Shown here in pieces: positions 8,602 to 17,723 of a stretch of DNA of 64,000 nt. The stretch covers positions 2,786,001-2,850,000 of the forward strand of contig NC_008048.1 of assembly GCF_000013985.1 (NCBI RefSeq). The letters run 5' to 3'. The position numbers and the translations under genes are program-made. The notes under the pieces were generated by a model. The model ran no database searches and was not told where the DNA came from. It saw nothing but the letters and a program-made list of their open reading frames with translations. How positions within the stretch are numbered: position 1 is the first letter of the stretch; every line of letters begins with the position of its first letter. Origin of the DNA: Sphingopyxis alaskensis RB2256 (lineage in GTDB: Bacteria; Pseudomonadota; Alphaproteobacteria; Sphingomonadales; Sphingomonadaceae).

Positions 8602-9534
8602 TTAATCGCGTCTTCGATTGCGAAAGTCCCAGACGCGGATGCCCATCTTGCGAGCCTTGTCGGCGAGATTGTCCTGGATGCCGGTGCCCGGAAACACGAT
8701 GACACCCCGCGGCATCTTCTCCAGCATGGCATCGTTGCGCTTGAACGGCGCGGCCTTCTTGTGCCGGTTCCAGTCGGGCCGGTAGGGATCCTGCGGCACA
8801 CCCCGGTCGCGCGCCCAGCAGGCGGCGATGCGTTCGGCGCCGGTCGGCGTCGCGCCGTGCATCAGGATCAGGTTCGGAAGCTGGGCGTGGACCTTGTCCA
8901 GCACGGCGTAGATGCGCTGATGGTCGTTGCAGTCGACGCCGCCGGTAAAGGCGATCCGCACGCCATCGGGATCGAAGACCCGTTGCTTCTCCCAGGCGCG
9001 CTTGCCGAGCGCCTTGCGGCTGTCGAGCACTGCAGAGGTCAGCGCCTTGTGGTTCACCATTGCGCCCGAACGCGGCAGCCAGGGCTTGCGGATATGGATG
9101 CGGAACTGGTCGGCGGCAGCATCGCGGAAAAACTCCATGGTGTCCCGGCGCTCGATCGTGGTGATGCCTTCGGCGATCTTGCGTTCCAACTCGACCGACT
9201 TCACCTCGCTGCCATCCTGTTCGCGCTGAAGCCGTTTCTGCGCTTGCTCATTGTCGTCGAGTTCGCGCTCGATCCGCTCGCCGGCGCGGTGGAAGACATT
9301 GACGATGCCCCAGGCGAGATCCTCAAGGTCGGGTTCGATCCGTGTGTCGATCAGGCACGAGACCAGCGCGTCGAACATCTCGGCGACCGCGCCGCCGGCG
9401 ATGCGGTCGTCCGGCAAGGGCCGATGATCGGGTTCATCCTCGAAGGGACGGCAGCCGTAAAGCTGCATTTCCTGAAGCAGGTAGGCGGTAGAGCCGGGCT
9501 GCGCTTCGTGTCCATCGTCCTGGTCGGTCGCCAT
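8602..9534 (-). CDS. DUF2493 (YspA/SLOG-like) domain protein
   Basis: A 310-residue protein whose C-terminal third carries the DUF2493 signature: IAFTGGVDCNDHQRI, then LILMHGATPTGAERIAACWA, then GVIVFPGTG near the end. This fold belongs to the SLOG superfamily of nucleotide- or ligand-binding Rossmann proteins. The N-terminal part is acidic and helical with a likely coiled coil around residues 85-125. The gene is a regular member of alphaproteobacterial ICE/plasmid backbones next to Toprim and strawberry notch genes, as here. Its role is unknown. ATG 9534 is supported by GGAG eight bases upstream. Confidence 0.8.
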   Translation of the reverse strand: MATDQDDGHEAQPGSTAYLLQEMQLYGCRPFEDEPDHRPLPDDRIAGGAVAEMFDALVSCLIDTRIEPDLEDLAWGIVNVFHRAGERIERELDDNEQAQKRLQREQDGSEVKSVELERKIAEGITTIERRDTMEFFRDAAADQFRIHIRKPWLPRSGAMVNHKALTSAVLDSRKALGKRAWEKQRVFDPDGVRIAFTGGVDCNDHQRIYAVLDKVHAQLPNLILMHGATPTGAERIAACWARDRGVPQDPYRPDWNRHKKAAPFKRNDAMLEKMPRGVIVFPGTGIQDNLADKARKMGIRVWDFRNRRRD

Positions 9535-9543
9535 CGAAAATCT

Positions 9544-9587
9544 CCGTGATCTGACAGCCGCGCCTCTCGCGGCCTTCGTGGCGACGG
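9544..9587 (-). promoter_or_regulatory. 5' leader hairpin with AGAGG loop (DUF2493 gene)
   Basis: Minus-strand leader hairpin GCCGCG-AGAGG-CGCGGC (9573-9568 / 9562-9557). It is enclosed by a weaker ACGG/CCGT pairing and followed by GGAG and the start codon at 9534. It matches hairpins before the parB-like and ardC genes. The rest of the 9535-9848 gap is GC-rich and shows no gene. Confidence 0.5.
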
Positions 9588-9848
9588 CAGGCGGCGGGCG
9601 GAGCGGGACAGAACCGCGGCCCTTGGGGCGCGGCCGGAGCGAAGCGGAGGATGGCGGGCGGGCGGCAATTTTGCTTCGCGATGCAAAGAACCGAAGGTTC
9701 GGCGGAAAATAGCCGCCCTTCCGCCATTGCCGTCCTGATCCGTTTGCCGCAGTCGCCCTCTACCGAAGGCACGAGCGCGCGGCGTCTCGAAGATGCCGGT
9801 GATGAGCGTGATCACCCGCGACTAGAGACGTTCCCCGCAGTCCAACCC

Positions 9849-10895
9849 TTACCCCTGCATCAGGAAGCGCTCCGCATCCTCCGTCCGGAGTTGATCCCGC
9901 AGCCTCTGGGTGAGCCGCTCCCGCCCGAAGGTGGTAAGATCGTCGTTGAAATCCCCAAGCCTGGGTTCGAGCGGCACCACCTCGATCCCCGCCGGGATCG
10001 CCCGCTCGGTGAGCGTCTTCAACGCCCCCGCACCGGCAGGATCGTCATCGCGTGCGACATAGAGCCGGCGCAGCATGGCCGGGAACAGAATGGCAGCGAG
10101 ATGCGCGGCCGAGAGCCCGGCGATCGCCGGCATCAGCGGCATGACCTGGCGCAGCGACAGCATGGTCTCGATGCCTTCGCCCGCCATCATGACGGGGCCA
10201 CCTGGCCCGAACCGGACGCCGTGTCCGAGCAGATAGCCCATGGCGCGGCGCGGATAGGCGACGGGAGCTTTGTCGGAGCTGCCCGGTTCCAGCCAGGTCC
10301 GATGAGCCCCGGTGACGCTGCCGTCGAGATCGGTGACCGCCGCGATCATCGCCGGCCATGCGGGACGCGTATCGGGTGCGTCGTCCTTCGACGCGCGATA
10401 CCAGCAGTTGCCGTGAAATCGGAGCGCCTCGCAGCCGGTGAGGTCGATGATTTGCCGGAATGCGAGATAGGCGGCGACGGGGCTTCCGGCGACTGGCTTC
10501 GCCGCTGCCCAGAGCCGCTGCGCTGCTTGCCGTGTGCCGGTCGGCGCCTTGCTGCGTCTAACCGGCTTATCCTCGGACGGCGGCGGTATGGGCAGGCGCA
10601 GAAAATGCCGGGCTTCGTCCAGCGTCTCGCGCATGGTCCGGCAGTTCCGGGTGATGGCGATGATGTCGAGCAGATCGCCATGATCGCCGCTCTGCGCATC
10701 GGTCCATTTGCCGGCTTGGCCGCGCCCGTCGGGGGACGCGGCCAGACGGACATAGAGGCTTCGCCCCGGCGTGTTGTGAACGTCGCCGACCAGCCAGTAG
10801 CGGCCTTCCCGGTGCCCGTTGGGCAGGTAGCGGCGACACACGCTCTCCGCATTCTCGGCGAGACGTTCGGCAATGATGGTTGCGGGGCTTTGCAT
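9849..10895 (-). CDS. Toprim domain protein (primase-like, mobile element)
   Basis: A 348-residue protein with a C-terminal Toprim fold. The catalytic Glu motif is MMAGEGIETMLSLRQ and the DxD motif is YVARDDDPAGAGAL, as in DnaG-type primases and plasmid primase-helicases. The N-terminal half (RRYLPNGHREGRYW, GKWTDAQSG) resembles the CHC2-like/DUF7146 region of plasmid primases, although a full zinc finger is not obvious. The ATG at 10895 has the Shine-Dalgarno TGAGGAG eight bases upstream. It lies 11 bp after the strawberry notch gene, so the two are co-transcribed. It probably acts in replication or transfer of the host element. Confidence 0.82.
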   Translation of the reverse strand: MQSPATIIAERLAENAESVCRRYLPNGHREGRYWLVGDVHNTPGRSLYVRLAASPDGRGQAGKWTDAQSGDHGDLLDIIAITRNCRTMRETLDEARHFLRLPIPPPSEDKPVRRSKAPTGTRQAAQRLWAAAKPVAGSPVAAYLAFRQIIDLTGCEALRFHGNCWYRASKDDAPDTRPAWPAMIAAVTDLDGSVTGAHRTWLEPGSSDKAPVAYPRRAMGYLLGHGVRFGPGGPVMMAGEGIETMLSLRQVMPLMPAIAGLSAAHLAAILFPAMLRRLYVARDDDPAGAGALKTLTERAIPAGIEVVPLEPRLGDFNDDLTTFGRERLTQRLRDQLRTEDAERFLMQG

Positions 10896-10906
10896 CGCGG
10901 GGCTCC

Positions 10907-13900
10907 TCAGGCGGCCTTGCGCATGGAGAGCCGTTCGATCGGATATCGCTCGAGCAGCCGGTCCAGCACATCGGCGCCGACAGCCCCTGCCGGCACGTAG
11001 AGCCTGAGTTTCCACGAGACGATCTCCGAAATCAAGCCCATGGCCTTGAGACGCTCGACACCCAGATCATTGAACCCGGTGATCTCGATCCGCCAGTGGT
11101 GCATGGCACGGACACGCTGGAGCTTCTGCTCCTGCGCCAGATGCAGCACGGCTTCGCCAGTCATGAGCATCGAAAGCGCTTCCTCGCCGGAGAGCCGTAC
11201 CGGACCATCGTCATTGGCGACGCTGGCCGCCCAAGCCGGAGATACGCGGCGACCGATGACACGCTCGCCATCATCGCTCTGGAGCCGATAAACGCGCGTC
11301 GACTCGTCGGGCAGTCGCTTCCATATCGGCAGCAGCAGGCCGGAAACCATGTGCAGCGTCGAAGTCTCGTGCGTCGGCAGTCCTGCCAGTTCCGCCTTCC
11401 ACGCCGCGCTGAACGTTTCGCGGCCTACCTCGTCCCACTGGCTCGCCAGCAGCGTTTCCGCCGGAACGATGCTATCGGTCAGCGGCCAGACCAAGCGCAG
11501 GCGCGGATGAACCGCGCCATCGTCATCGGTCACGCTGCGCGCCCGGCGCTGGACGGCGCCGCGGCCGGTCTTGCTGTTGACCAGCAGTTTCGCGCCTTTG
11601 CCATCGACCATGGCCAGCGCATCCTCGAGCGACAGCGGCGTCAACCGGTCCTTGCGCTCGATGGTCAGAAGCTGCGTCTGCGCGCCCGTGCCCGGATGGG
11701 TGTAGATCGGCATGCGGCCGACAATGCGGAAGCTTTCGGCCTGCAGGGTCTCCAGCCCGATTTCATAGCTGCCCGATGCCCGCGCCTGGTCGATCCGGGC
11801 GACAAGCAGGCCCTCGAACGCCTCGAACAGAAGGTTCTGCATCGCAACCGTGAGCGCGAGCATGCGGTTGAGGAAGGTGTTGATCCCCGGCAGCTCGTCC
11901 TTGAGGCCGCCGTCGCTGTCGAGAAGCGACAGGCCGGTCGCCGCTTCGAAGCGGGCGAGCGAACAGCCTTCGACCTTGCCGCGCGCGAGAAGGATATAGA
12001 GCTGGCGCAGCGCATCGCGGGCATACCAGCTTTCGAAATTGTCCTCGGGCCGGAACATGTTCTGCCCGCCGGTCTGGCGCTGGCCGCGGGTGATCGCGCC
12101 CAGAGAATCGAGGCGCCGGGCGATGGTCGAGATGAAGCGCTTCTGCGCCTTCACATCGGTCGATACCGGCCGAAACAGCGGCGGCTGCTTCTGATTGGTG
12201 CGGTTGGTGCGGCCGAACCCCTGGATCGCGGCGTCGGCTTTCCAGCCCGCTTCGAGCAGGTAATGGACGCGGCGGCGCTGGTTCGCGGCGCCAAGATCGG
12301 CATGATAGGATCGGCCCGTTCCACCGGCTTCGGAGAAGACGAGGATGCACTTGGCGTCATTCTGAAAGGCGTCGGTCTCGTGCAGCGCTGCCGACGCGGG
12401 ACGGTTCTCGACGGCAAAGCGGACCGAGCCGTCCTCATTGTGCCGGGGAACGACGCGGCGTGAACGCCCGGTGACTTCGGCCACCATGTCCGTCCCGAAA
12501 TGCTGGACGATCTGGTCGAGCGCGCCGGGAACGGGCGGGTGCGCGGCGAGCCGTTCGATCATCGCGTCGCGGCGACGCAGGGCCTCGCGATTGACGACCG
12601 GGTTGCCGTCCTCGTCATGGACCGGCCGGGACGAGAGATTGCCATCCCTATCGGTGAACGGCTCGTAGAGCTGCACCGGGAAGCTGTGCTGGAGGTAAGA
12701 CAGAACGCCGTCGCGCGGTGTGATGTCCACCGAGACGTCATTCCATTCATCGGCCGGGATTTCGGCGAGGCGGCGTTCCTGCAAGGCCTCGCCGGTCGAG
12801 ACGATCTGCACCACGGCCGCATGGCCTGCTTCCAGATCACGCTCGATGCTGGCGATGACGCTGGGCGTTTGCATGCTGGTGATGAGATGGTTGAAGAAGC
12901 GCTGGAGCATTCCCTGATAGGCGGATTTCGCGGCCGCCTTGGCCTGGCGGTTCAAGGTGCCGTGGCTCGCACTGGTGACGCCGGCGGCTTCGAGCGCGTC
13001 GTCGAGGTTGTTGTGGATCACCTCGAACGCCGACGCGAAACTGTCATAGATGCGAACCTGCTCGGTCGTGAGCTTGTGTTCGAGCATCTCATATTCGACG
13101 CCATTGAAGGATAGCGAGCGGGCGGCATAGAGGCCGAGGGCCTTCAGATCGCGGGCCAGAACCTCCATCGCCGCGACCCCGCCGTTCTCGATCGCGCTGA
13201 CGAATTCGCCGCGGGTCGCGAAGGGGAAATCCTCGCCACCCCACAGGCCAAGGCGCTGGGCATAAGCAAGGTTCTGCACCGTCGTCGCGCCGGTCGCCGA
13301 AACATAGACAATGCGGGCATCGGGCAGGGCATGCTGGAGCCGCAAGCCGGCACGGCCCTGCTGAGAGGGCGCGACATCCCCGCGCTCGCCCTTGCCGCCA
13401 GCGGCATTGGCCATGGCGTGCGCTTCATCGAACACGATCACGCCGTCGAAGTCCGGCCCCAGCCATTCGACAATCTGCTCGACCCGTGATTTCTTGCCGC
13501 CGCGTTCCTGCGAGCGGAGTGTGGCGTAGGTCGTAAATAGCACGCCCTCCTCGAGCCGAATGTCGCTGCCTTGGCGGAAGCGCGAGAGCGGCGTCACCAG
13601 GAGCCGCTCCTGCCCAAGCGCCGACCAGTCGCGCTGCGCATCTTCAAGCAGCCGGTCCGATACCGAGATCCAGACTGCGCGGCGACGACCCTTGAGCCAA
13701 TTGTCGAGAATGATGCCCGCGACCTGACGCCCCTTGCCCGCGCCGGTGCCGTCGCCCAGGAACCATCCGCGCCGGAATTCCACAGCGTCTTCGGCGTCCT
13801 CCGGCGCGGCGGTGACGACATCGAAGGTCGCGTCGACCTTCCATGCGCCCGACAGATGCCCCGAATGTGCTTCGCCCGCATAGATGACGGATTCGAGCTG

Positions 13901-15256
13901 GGCGTCGGACAATATGCCGAGCGTCACGAGCTGCGGCGGCAGATGCGGGCGGTAGGAGGGCTTGGGCGGCGCGACCGAAGCCATCGCCGCGGACTGAACC
14001 AATGGCGTCGGATGCGCGCTCGCAGAGGGGATCGCGATCGACTGGAGCGCATAGGGTTCGTAGATGCTGTCTCCTAGGCGTTCCGCGGGCGGCGTCCAGT
14101 CGACGATGTCATAGACCAGTTCGACCGCTTCCTGCTCCGGAGCTGAAGGGCTGGGGGCCGCAGCGACAGTGCGCGTATTCGTCCGCACAGGCGAGGCCGA
14201 TGCCGTGACCGGTAGGGCCGCGACCGGAGACGGTGTGGTGGGCGCACGGGGCGGAACCTGTGCCTGAACCCAGCCGAGCAGGGTCGCGGTATCCGGGGCA
14301 ACGCCCGCGCTCGGTGGGAAGATGCAGAGGTCTTCGGCCGGCAGCTTGTCGATTACGGTCAGACGGGTCTCGATCTTCGTGCCATGCTTCGCATAGACCC
14401 TGCCGTCGATCGCGGCGGTGAATACGATGCGCCCCGTCTCCTGCAACCGCGCGAAGGCGTCACGCCACGCTGGCGCATCGGGCGCGCAACTTGCCCCGGT
14501 GATCGCGACCAGGCGGCCGCCGGGCTCCAGCCGCGCGAGCGCTGAGGCGATATGGCGCAGCGCCGCGTCCTTCATAGTGCGCTCGACATGCGCGACCGCC
14601 GAGAAGGGCGGGTTCATCAGCACGACGCTCGGGCGGACGTCGGATGGCAGCCGGTCGTCGATCGAAGCGGCGTCATGGCCCGAGACCGGAACATCCGGAA
14701 ACAGCAGCCGCAGCAATTCCGCGCGGGTCTCGCCGAGCTCGTTAAGCGTGAGCCTCGCCCGCGCCAGCAGGCCGTGGACGGCGAGCATGCCGGTGCCGGC
14801 GGATGGCTCCAGCACCTGATCGCCGGGGCTGATCGAAGCCGCCACGCTGGCGACGAAAGCAAGGCCAGGCGGCGTCGAGAATTGTTGCAGAGCTTGAGAG
14901 CTTTCCGAGCGGCGGGTGTGCGTGGGCATCAAAGCGGCGATGCGCTCGATCAGCGCCAGCGCACTCGGTGCCGCGCGGCCGACAATTGCTTGGCCATAAC
15001 GGCGCAGGAACAGGATTTCGGCGGCCTCGCAGGCGTCGTAGGCGCTTTTCCAGTCCCAGGCGCCTTCGGAATCGCTCGCGCCAAAGGCGCCGGTCACGGC
15101 CAAACGGAGCTGTGCCGTATCAATGGCACGCCCGGCCTCGATTACGGGCAGGAGGCTGCGCGCGGCGGCCAGCAGGGCACAGGCACGCGCCGCAAAGCCG
15201 GATGCAGCCGCAAGGGGCGCGGCGCGAAGCGCCGCGTCGGAAAGGATGTGGGTCAT
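10907..15256 (-). CDS. Methyltransferase-strawberry notch helicase (DarB-like)
   Basis: A 1449-residue bifunctional protein. The N-terminal third is an adenine-type methyltransferase with SAM motif VLEPSAGTGMLAVHG and catalytic LMNPPFS. A Pro/Ala-rich linker follows. The C-terminal two thirds form a strawberry notch SF2 helicase: Walker A GDGTGAGKGRQ, box II VFDEAHAMANAA, the IQGFGRTNRTNQ motif, and SBNO C-terminal regions. The domain order recalls phage P1 DarB, which protects incoming DNA from restriction, so an anti-restriction or DNA-transfer role is plausible. ATG 15256 (MTHILSD) is chosen over the longer frame because GGAGACC precedes it and a leader hairpin would otherwise be coding. 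Confidence 0.88.
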   Translation of the reverse strand: MTHILSDAALRAAPLAAASGFAARACALLAAARSLLPVIEAGRAIDTAQLRLAVTGAFGASDSEGAWDWKSAYDACEAAEILFLRRYGQAIVGRAAPSALALIERIAALMPTHTRRSESSQALQQFSTPPGLAFVASVAASISPGDQVLEPSAGTGMLAVHGLLARARLTLNELGETRAELLRLLFPDVPVSGHDAASIDDRLPSDVRPSVVLMNPPFSAVAHVERTMKDAALRHIASALARLEPGGRLVAITGASCAPDAPAWRDAFARLQETGRIVFTAAIDGRVYAKHGTKIETRLTVIDKLPAEDLCIFPPSAGVAPDTATLLGWVQAQVPPRAPTTPSPVAALPVTASASPVRTNTRTVAAAPSPSAPEQEAVELVYDIVDWTPPAERLGDSIYEPYALQSIAIPSASAHPTPLVQSAAMASVAPPKPSYRPHLPPQLVTLGILSDAQLESVIYAGEAHSGHLSGAWKVDATFDVVTAAPEDAEDAVEFRRGWFLGDGTGAGKGRQVAGIILDNWLKGRRRAVWISVSDRLLEDAQRDWSALGQERLLVTPLSRFRQGSDIRLEEGVLFTTYATLRSQERGGKKSRVEQIVEWLGPDFDGVIVFDEAHAMANAAGGKGERGDVAPSQQGRAGLRLQHALPDARIVYVSATGATTVQNLAYAQRLGLWGGEDFPFATRGEFVSAIENGGVAAMEVLARDLKALGLYAARSLSFNGVEYEMLEHKLTTEQVRIYDSFASAFEVIHNNLDDALEAAGVTSASHGTLNRQAKAAAKSAYQGMLQRFFNHLITSMQTPSVIASIERDLEAGHAAVVQIVSTGEALQERRLAEIPADEWNDVSVDITPRDGVLSYLQHSFPVQLYEPFTDRDGNLSSRPVHDEDGNPVVNREALRRRDAMIERLAAHPPVPGALDQIVQHFGTDMVAEVTGRSRRVVPRHNEDGSVRFAVENRPASAALHETDAFQNDAKCILVFSEAGGTGRSYHADLGAANQRRRVHYLLEAGWKADAAIQGFGRTNRTNQKQPPLFRPVSTDVKAQKRFISTIARRLDSLGAITRGQRQTGGQNMFRPEDNFESWYARDALRQLYILLARGKVEGCSLARFEAATGLSLLDSDGGLKDELPGINTFLNRMLALTVAMQNLLFEAFEGLLVARIDQARASGSYEIGLETLQAESFRIVGRMPIYTHPGTGAQTQLLTIERKDRLTPLSLEDALAMVDGKGAKLLVNSKTGRGAVQRRARSVTDDDGAVHPRLRLVWPLTDSIVPAETLLASQWDEVGRETFSAAWKAELAGLPTHETSTLHMVSGLLLPIWKRLPDESTRVYRLQSDDGERVIGRRVSPAWAASVANDDGPVRLSGEEALSMLMTGEAVLHLAQEQKLQRVRAMHHWRIEITGFNDLGVERLKAMGLISEIVSWKLRLYVPAGAVGADVLDRLLERYPIERLSMRKAA

Positions 15257-15270
15257 GAGTGGAGGTCTCC

Positions 15271-15310
15271 GGGAGAGCGGGAACAGGTGAAGCCCGCCGG
15301 ATGCTCTCCC
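15271..15310 (-). promoter_or_regulatory. 5' leader hairpin of strawberry notch gene
   Basis: A perfect 8-bp stem on the minus strand (GGGAGAGC 15310-15303 with GCTCTCCC 15278-15271) encloses an inner GCGGG/CCCGC stem. It is followed directly by GGAGACC and the ATG. A second hairpin with a GTCAGG/CCTGAC stem and GAGAGT in its loop lies just upstream (about 15340-15365). It resembles, but is not identical to, the AGAG-loop leaders of neighbouring genes. Confidence 0.45.
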
Positions 15311-15548
15311 TTTTGAGGCCCGGCCGGGTTCCCCCTCCCGGTCAGGACTCTCCCTCTTACCTGACGCATTCTCGATGCCGAGCGTTTGCAACCGCGCCAG
15401 TTGCGGAGAGGAAATCAAGTCGATGGAATTTGCATGGACTGGTGCAGGCCGCCCCGGATGCTTACATCATAAGGCAAGGAAATCTGGGCGATTGCACGCG
15501 TTCATTGACTGCTAAGGCCTATCGGCTAGAATGGCGGCGGAGCAAAAC

Positions 15549-15737
15549 ATGCAGCATATTGGCCGTTACAGCTTCTCGGATCATCAGCGTGCGAAGGAAG
15601 CTTCGCGCGCAAGGGATGAGTCTGACCTGCGTAATGGCCATGTTTCGCGCGAAGAACTGCGAGCGGCCAATGGTGTTTTTTCTTCGCTCGATATTGCGGC
15701 GTCATCCATCCGCCGCCGGCGTCTGATTGGCCGCTGA
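15549..15737 (+). CDS. Small basic protein coupled to nucleotidyltransferase gene
   Basis: A 62-residue protein starting MQHIGRYSFS, rich in charged residues, ending in the basic tail SSIRRRRLIGR. ATG 15549 is chosen because GGAG lies six bases upstream; an in-frame ATG at 15531 has no such site. The gene overlaps the following nucleotidyltransferase-like gene by 11 bases, which suggests translational coupling. I do not recognise the family. Its size, charge and position before a possible toxin suggest an antitoxin or DNA-binding partner, which is an inference. The pair is plus-strand, opposite to most genes of the island, and looks like an inserted cassette. Confidence 0.55.
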   Translation: MQHIGRYSFSDHQRAKEASRARDESDLRNGHVSREELRAANGVFSSLDIAASSIRRRRLIGR

Positions 15738-16506
15738 GCGCAAGGAGCCCCTGGCTCGAACGACTGTCATCAAGCTCGCCTCCGTTCTCGGACTGGAGGA
15801 TAATGCGTTTATCGTCGGCGGACAGGCATTGAATCTGTGGGCAGAGCGTTATGCCCTAGGACGCCCCGAGCTGATCGCCTTTGGCCCCTTCACATCCAAG
15901 GATCTCGACTATTTCGGTCATCGGCAGGCCGCGAAGAAGCTGGCCGATGCCTTGAACGGAGAAGTCCACTATCCCGGCCCGGACGATCACACGCCAAATT
16001 CAGCGGTCGTGACCGCGACCATCGACGGAATCGATCTTGAGATCGATTTTCTCAGTGACGTCATCGGCGTGAAGGCGAATGCCCTCGAACGTGATGCGGT
16101 CGAGTTGATCGTGCCGGTACGAGGAAACGGGGTCGACGAACTCGTGCTCCCCGTGATGCATCCGCTGCATTGCCTTCAAAGCCGCGTAGCCAATGTCGTG
16201 ACTCTCGGCCGTCACGATGATGTCGCGATGCGGCAACTCGCAGCGGCGCCGATCGTGCTGCAGGCCTATATCGACGAGATGCTGGCCGAAGGCGACGTGA
16301 AAGAAGCAAAGCTGGTTCTCCAGCGGCTCTTCGAGTTCCTGCGGGGCGACATCGCCGCGCGGAAGTGTCCCGAACTGCCGATGCGCAATCCCGCAGAGAT
16401 ATTCGCTGCATTCCAGCGGGACCGCAGGCTTGATCTGCGATTCCGCTGGTTCAACCTGCGCTCGATGCGACGCACGCTCCGATCAAGGCGCCGTCGGCGC
16501 GAGTGA
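15727..16506 (+). CDS. Nucleotidyltransferase-like (AbiEii-type?) protein
   Basis: A 259-residue protein. FIVGGQALNLW (about residues 28-38) followed by SKDLDYFGH matches the GG...S/T-x-D-x-D core of minimal and AbiEii-type nucleotidyltransferases. A later D-x-E-x-D (IDLEIDFLSD) could supply the third acidic residue. Family members can act as toxins in type IV toxin-antitoxin or abortive infection systems. The start is TTG 15727, immediately after an in-frame TGA, with no Shine-Dalgarno, so translation probably depends on the overlapping small gene. The C-terminus is very basic. Function is inferred; it could also be a host-like nucleotidyltransferase. Confidence 0.6.
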   Translation: MAAERKEPLARTTVIKLASVLGLEDNAFIVGGQALNLWAERYALGRPELIAFGPFTSKDLDYFGHRQAAKKLADALNGEVHYPGPDDHTPNSAVVTATIDGIDLEIDFLSDVIGVKANALERDAVELIVPVRGNGVDELVLPVMHPLHCLQSRVANVVTLGRHDDVAMRQLAAAPIVLQAYIDEMLAEGDVKEAKLVLQRLFEFLRGDIAARKCPELPMRNPAEIFAAFQRDRRLDLRFRWFNLRSMRRTLRSRRRRRE

Positions 16507-16543
16507 TCAATCGCTTGCGCTTCGGGAGGTCGCCGAGGCGCGC

Positions 16544-16759
16544 TCAGGCGGGCGGGATATAGGCTTCGTAGGGGTTGCCGGGAGCGAGATGACCGAACGG
16601 CGTCATCACATAGTCGCCTTCATCGCGGCCCACGGCGCAGATTACAAAGCGGGTCTCGCCGCTTTCCACCTCGGTGCATTCCATCAGCGCCAGATCGCCC
16701 GCCTTGGCAGCTTTCACCAGCGTCTCGAAATTGGCGCGGGCGTAATCAGGGATTGCCAT
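16544..16759 (-). CDS. DUF6117 family protein
   Basis: A 71-residue protein starting MAIPDYARANFETLVKAA and ending NPYEAYIPPA, the pattern of the DUF6117 family found on alphaproteobacterial mobile elements. It has no catalytic motif and no membrane segment. It overlaps the 3' end of the upstream gene (16746) by 14 bases and is part of the leftward run 16544-18473. Function unknown. Confidence 0.72.
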   Translation of the reverse strand: MAIPDYARANFETLVKAAKAGDLALMECTEVESGETRFVICAVGRDEGDYVMTPFGHLAPGNPYEAYIPPA

Positions 16760-17267
16760 AACCGATCTCCCCGTTGGCCTGAGCTTCCTTGTAGAAGCGG
16801 TCGAACAGCGTGTTGGTCGATTCCGAACGGATGGCCTCGGCGGTGATCAGCATGGCGAGGCCGCCGAAGCCATCGACCCGCATCTTCGAACAGGTGAAGG
16901 CCATGGTCACCGTCAGATGATCGAGGTCTGGCGAGCGGCGCACGATGTCCTGCAGCACGTCGGCCCAGATGTCGCCGCACATGTCGAGTTCAATGTCATC
17001 CTCGCCAAGAATCGCATCGGGCTGCTCGTCGAGCAGCTTTTGCGCAAGACGGCTGGTGTCGGGCTTGGCCGCATCGAGGGCTGCCCGGACGTCGCCAACG
17101 GGCATGAAGATAAGGTCGTTGGCACCGTCCTCGCTGTAGTAATAGGCAGTATCGTCAGCGATTTCCTCATCGAACACCTGTGCAAGGAACAGGCGTTCGA
17201 TCGGCAGCATGGCGCTGAGCGGAATAAATGGTTCGACCACGGTCGGAGTGTAATAGTCGGCCATCAT
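16746..17267 (-). CDS. Hypothetical acidic mobile-element protein
   Basis: A 173-residue acidic protein starting MMADYYTPTVVEPFIPL. I recognise no domain. It has conserved-looking patches LFLAQVFDEEIADDTAYYY and CGDIWADVLQDIVRRSPDL and is probably cytosolic. ATG 17267 is preferred because AAGGAG lies six bases upstream; a longer frame to 17330 has no such site. Its neighbours are small DUF proteins of the same mobile-element backbone, so it is likely an accessory of element maintenance or transfer. Nothing firmer can be said. Confidence 0.65.
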   Translation of the reverse strand: MMADYYTPTVVEPFIPLSAMLPIERLFLAQVFDEEIADDTAYYYSEDGANDLIFMPVGDVRAALDAAKPDTSRLAQKLLDEQPDAILGEDDIELDMCGDIWADVLQDIVRRSPDLDHLTVTMAFTCSKMRVDGFGGLAMLITAEAIRSESTNTLFDRFYKEAQANGEIGYGNP

Positions 17268-17347
17268 CTGGCTCCTTGATATGTTTTGCCCCCCGGCGAT
17301 GGGCGCCGAGGGCGGTGGTTTGTTTGACAATGTGCGGTTGCCGTTTG

Positions 17348-17713
17348 TCAGGCAGCGACGGCCTCGAACGGATCGACGTCGCGGTGGATCGGCTGTGCGC
17401 GGCCCATCCAGGGCTCGGGCCGGATGCAGCGGACCCAGTCGGCGAAGCTCGGGATGAACCCCAGATCTTCCCGAATGTGCTGCTCCCCAATCAGGCGAAC
17501 GGGGACGACGCGGCCCGTCGAGATGGTGATCGTCGCGCCGAAGAAGCGTTCGAGCATGAAGATGCCCTCGGCGTGATGACGCAGTGCGCGATGCCGGAAA
17601 TCCGCGGTGATCGCCTTGGATTCATCGAACCACTGGTGGAGCGGCAGATAGTCTTCCGGCTCGCCGCCCCATTTGCGGACCGAGGAAAGCGCATGGTGAT
17701 AGCAATGTCCCAT
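17348..17713 (-). CDS. DUF6915 family protein
   Basis: A 121-residue protein starting MGHCYHHALSSVRKWGG, with DYLPLHQWFDESKAITADFRH and a C-terminal half rich in aromatic and charged residues. This pattern matches the DUF6915 family of mobile-element proteins. The second of two tandem ATGs (17713) is chosen because GAGGAGG is then five bases upstream. The His-rich start could bind metal, but no known site is evident. Function unknown. It is in the same leftward cluster as its neighbours. Confidence 0.7.
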   Translation of the reverse strand: MGHCYHHALSSVRKWGGEPEDYLPLHQWFDESKAITADFRHRALRHHAEGIFMLERFFGATITISTGRVVPVRLIGEQHIREDLGFIPSFADWVRCIRPEPWMGRAQPIHRDVDPFEAVAA

Positions 17714-17723
17714 CATCGCCTCC

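Noticed and set aside
9651..12463. 449- and 527-codon plus-strand frames
   Set aside because: They are antisense to the Toprim and strawberry notch genes and show no motif.
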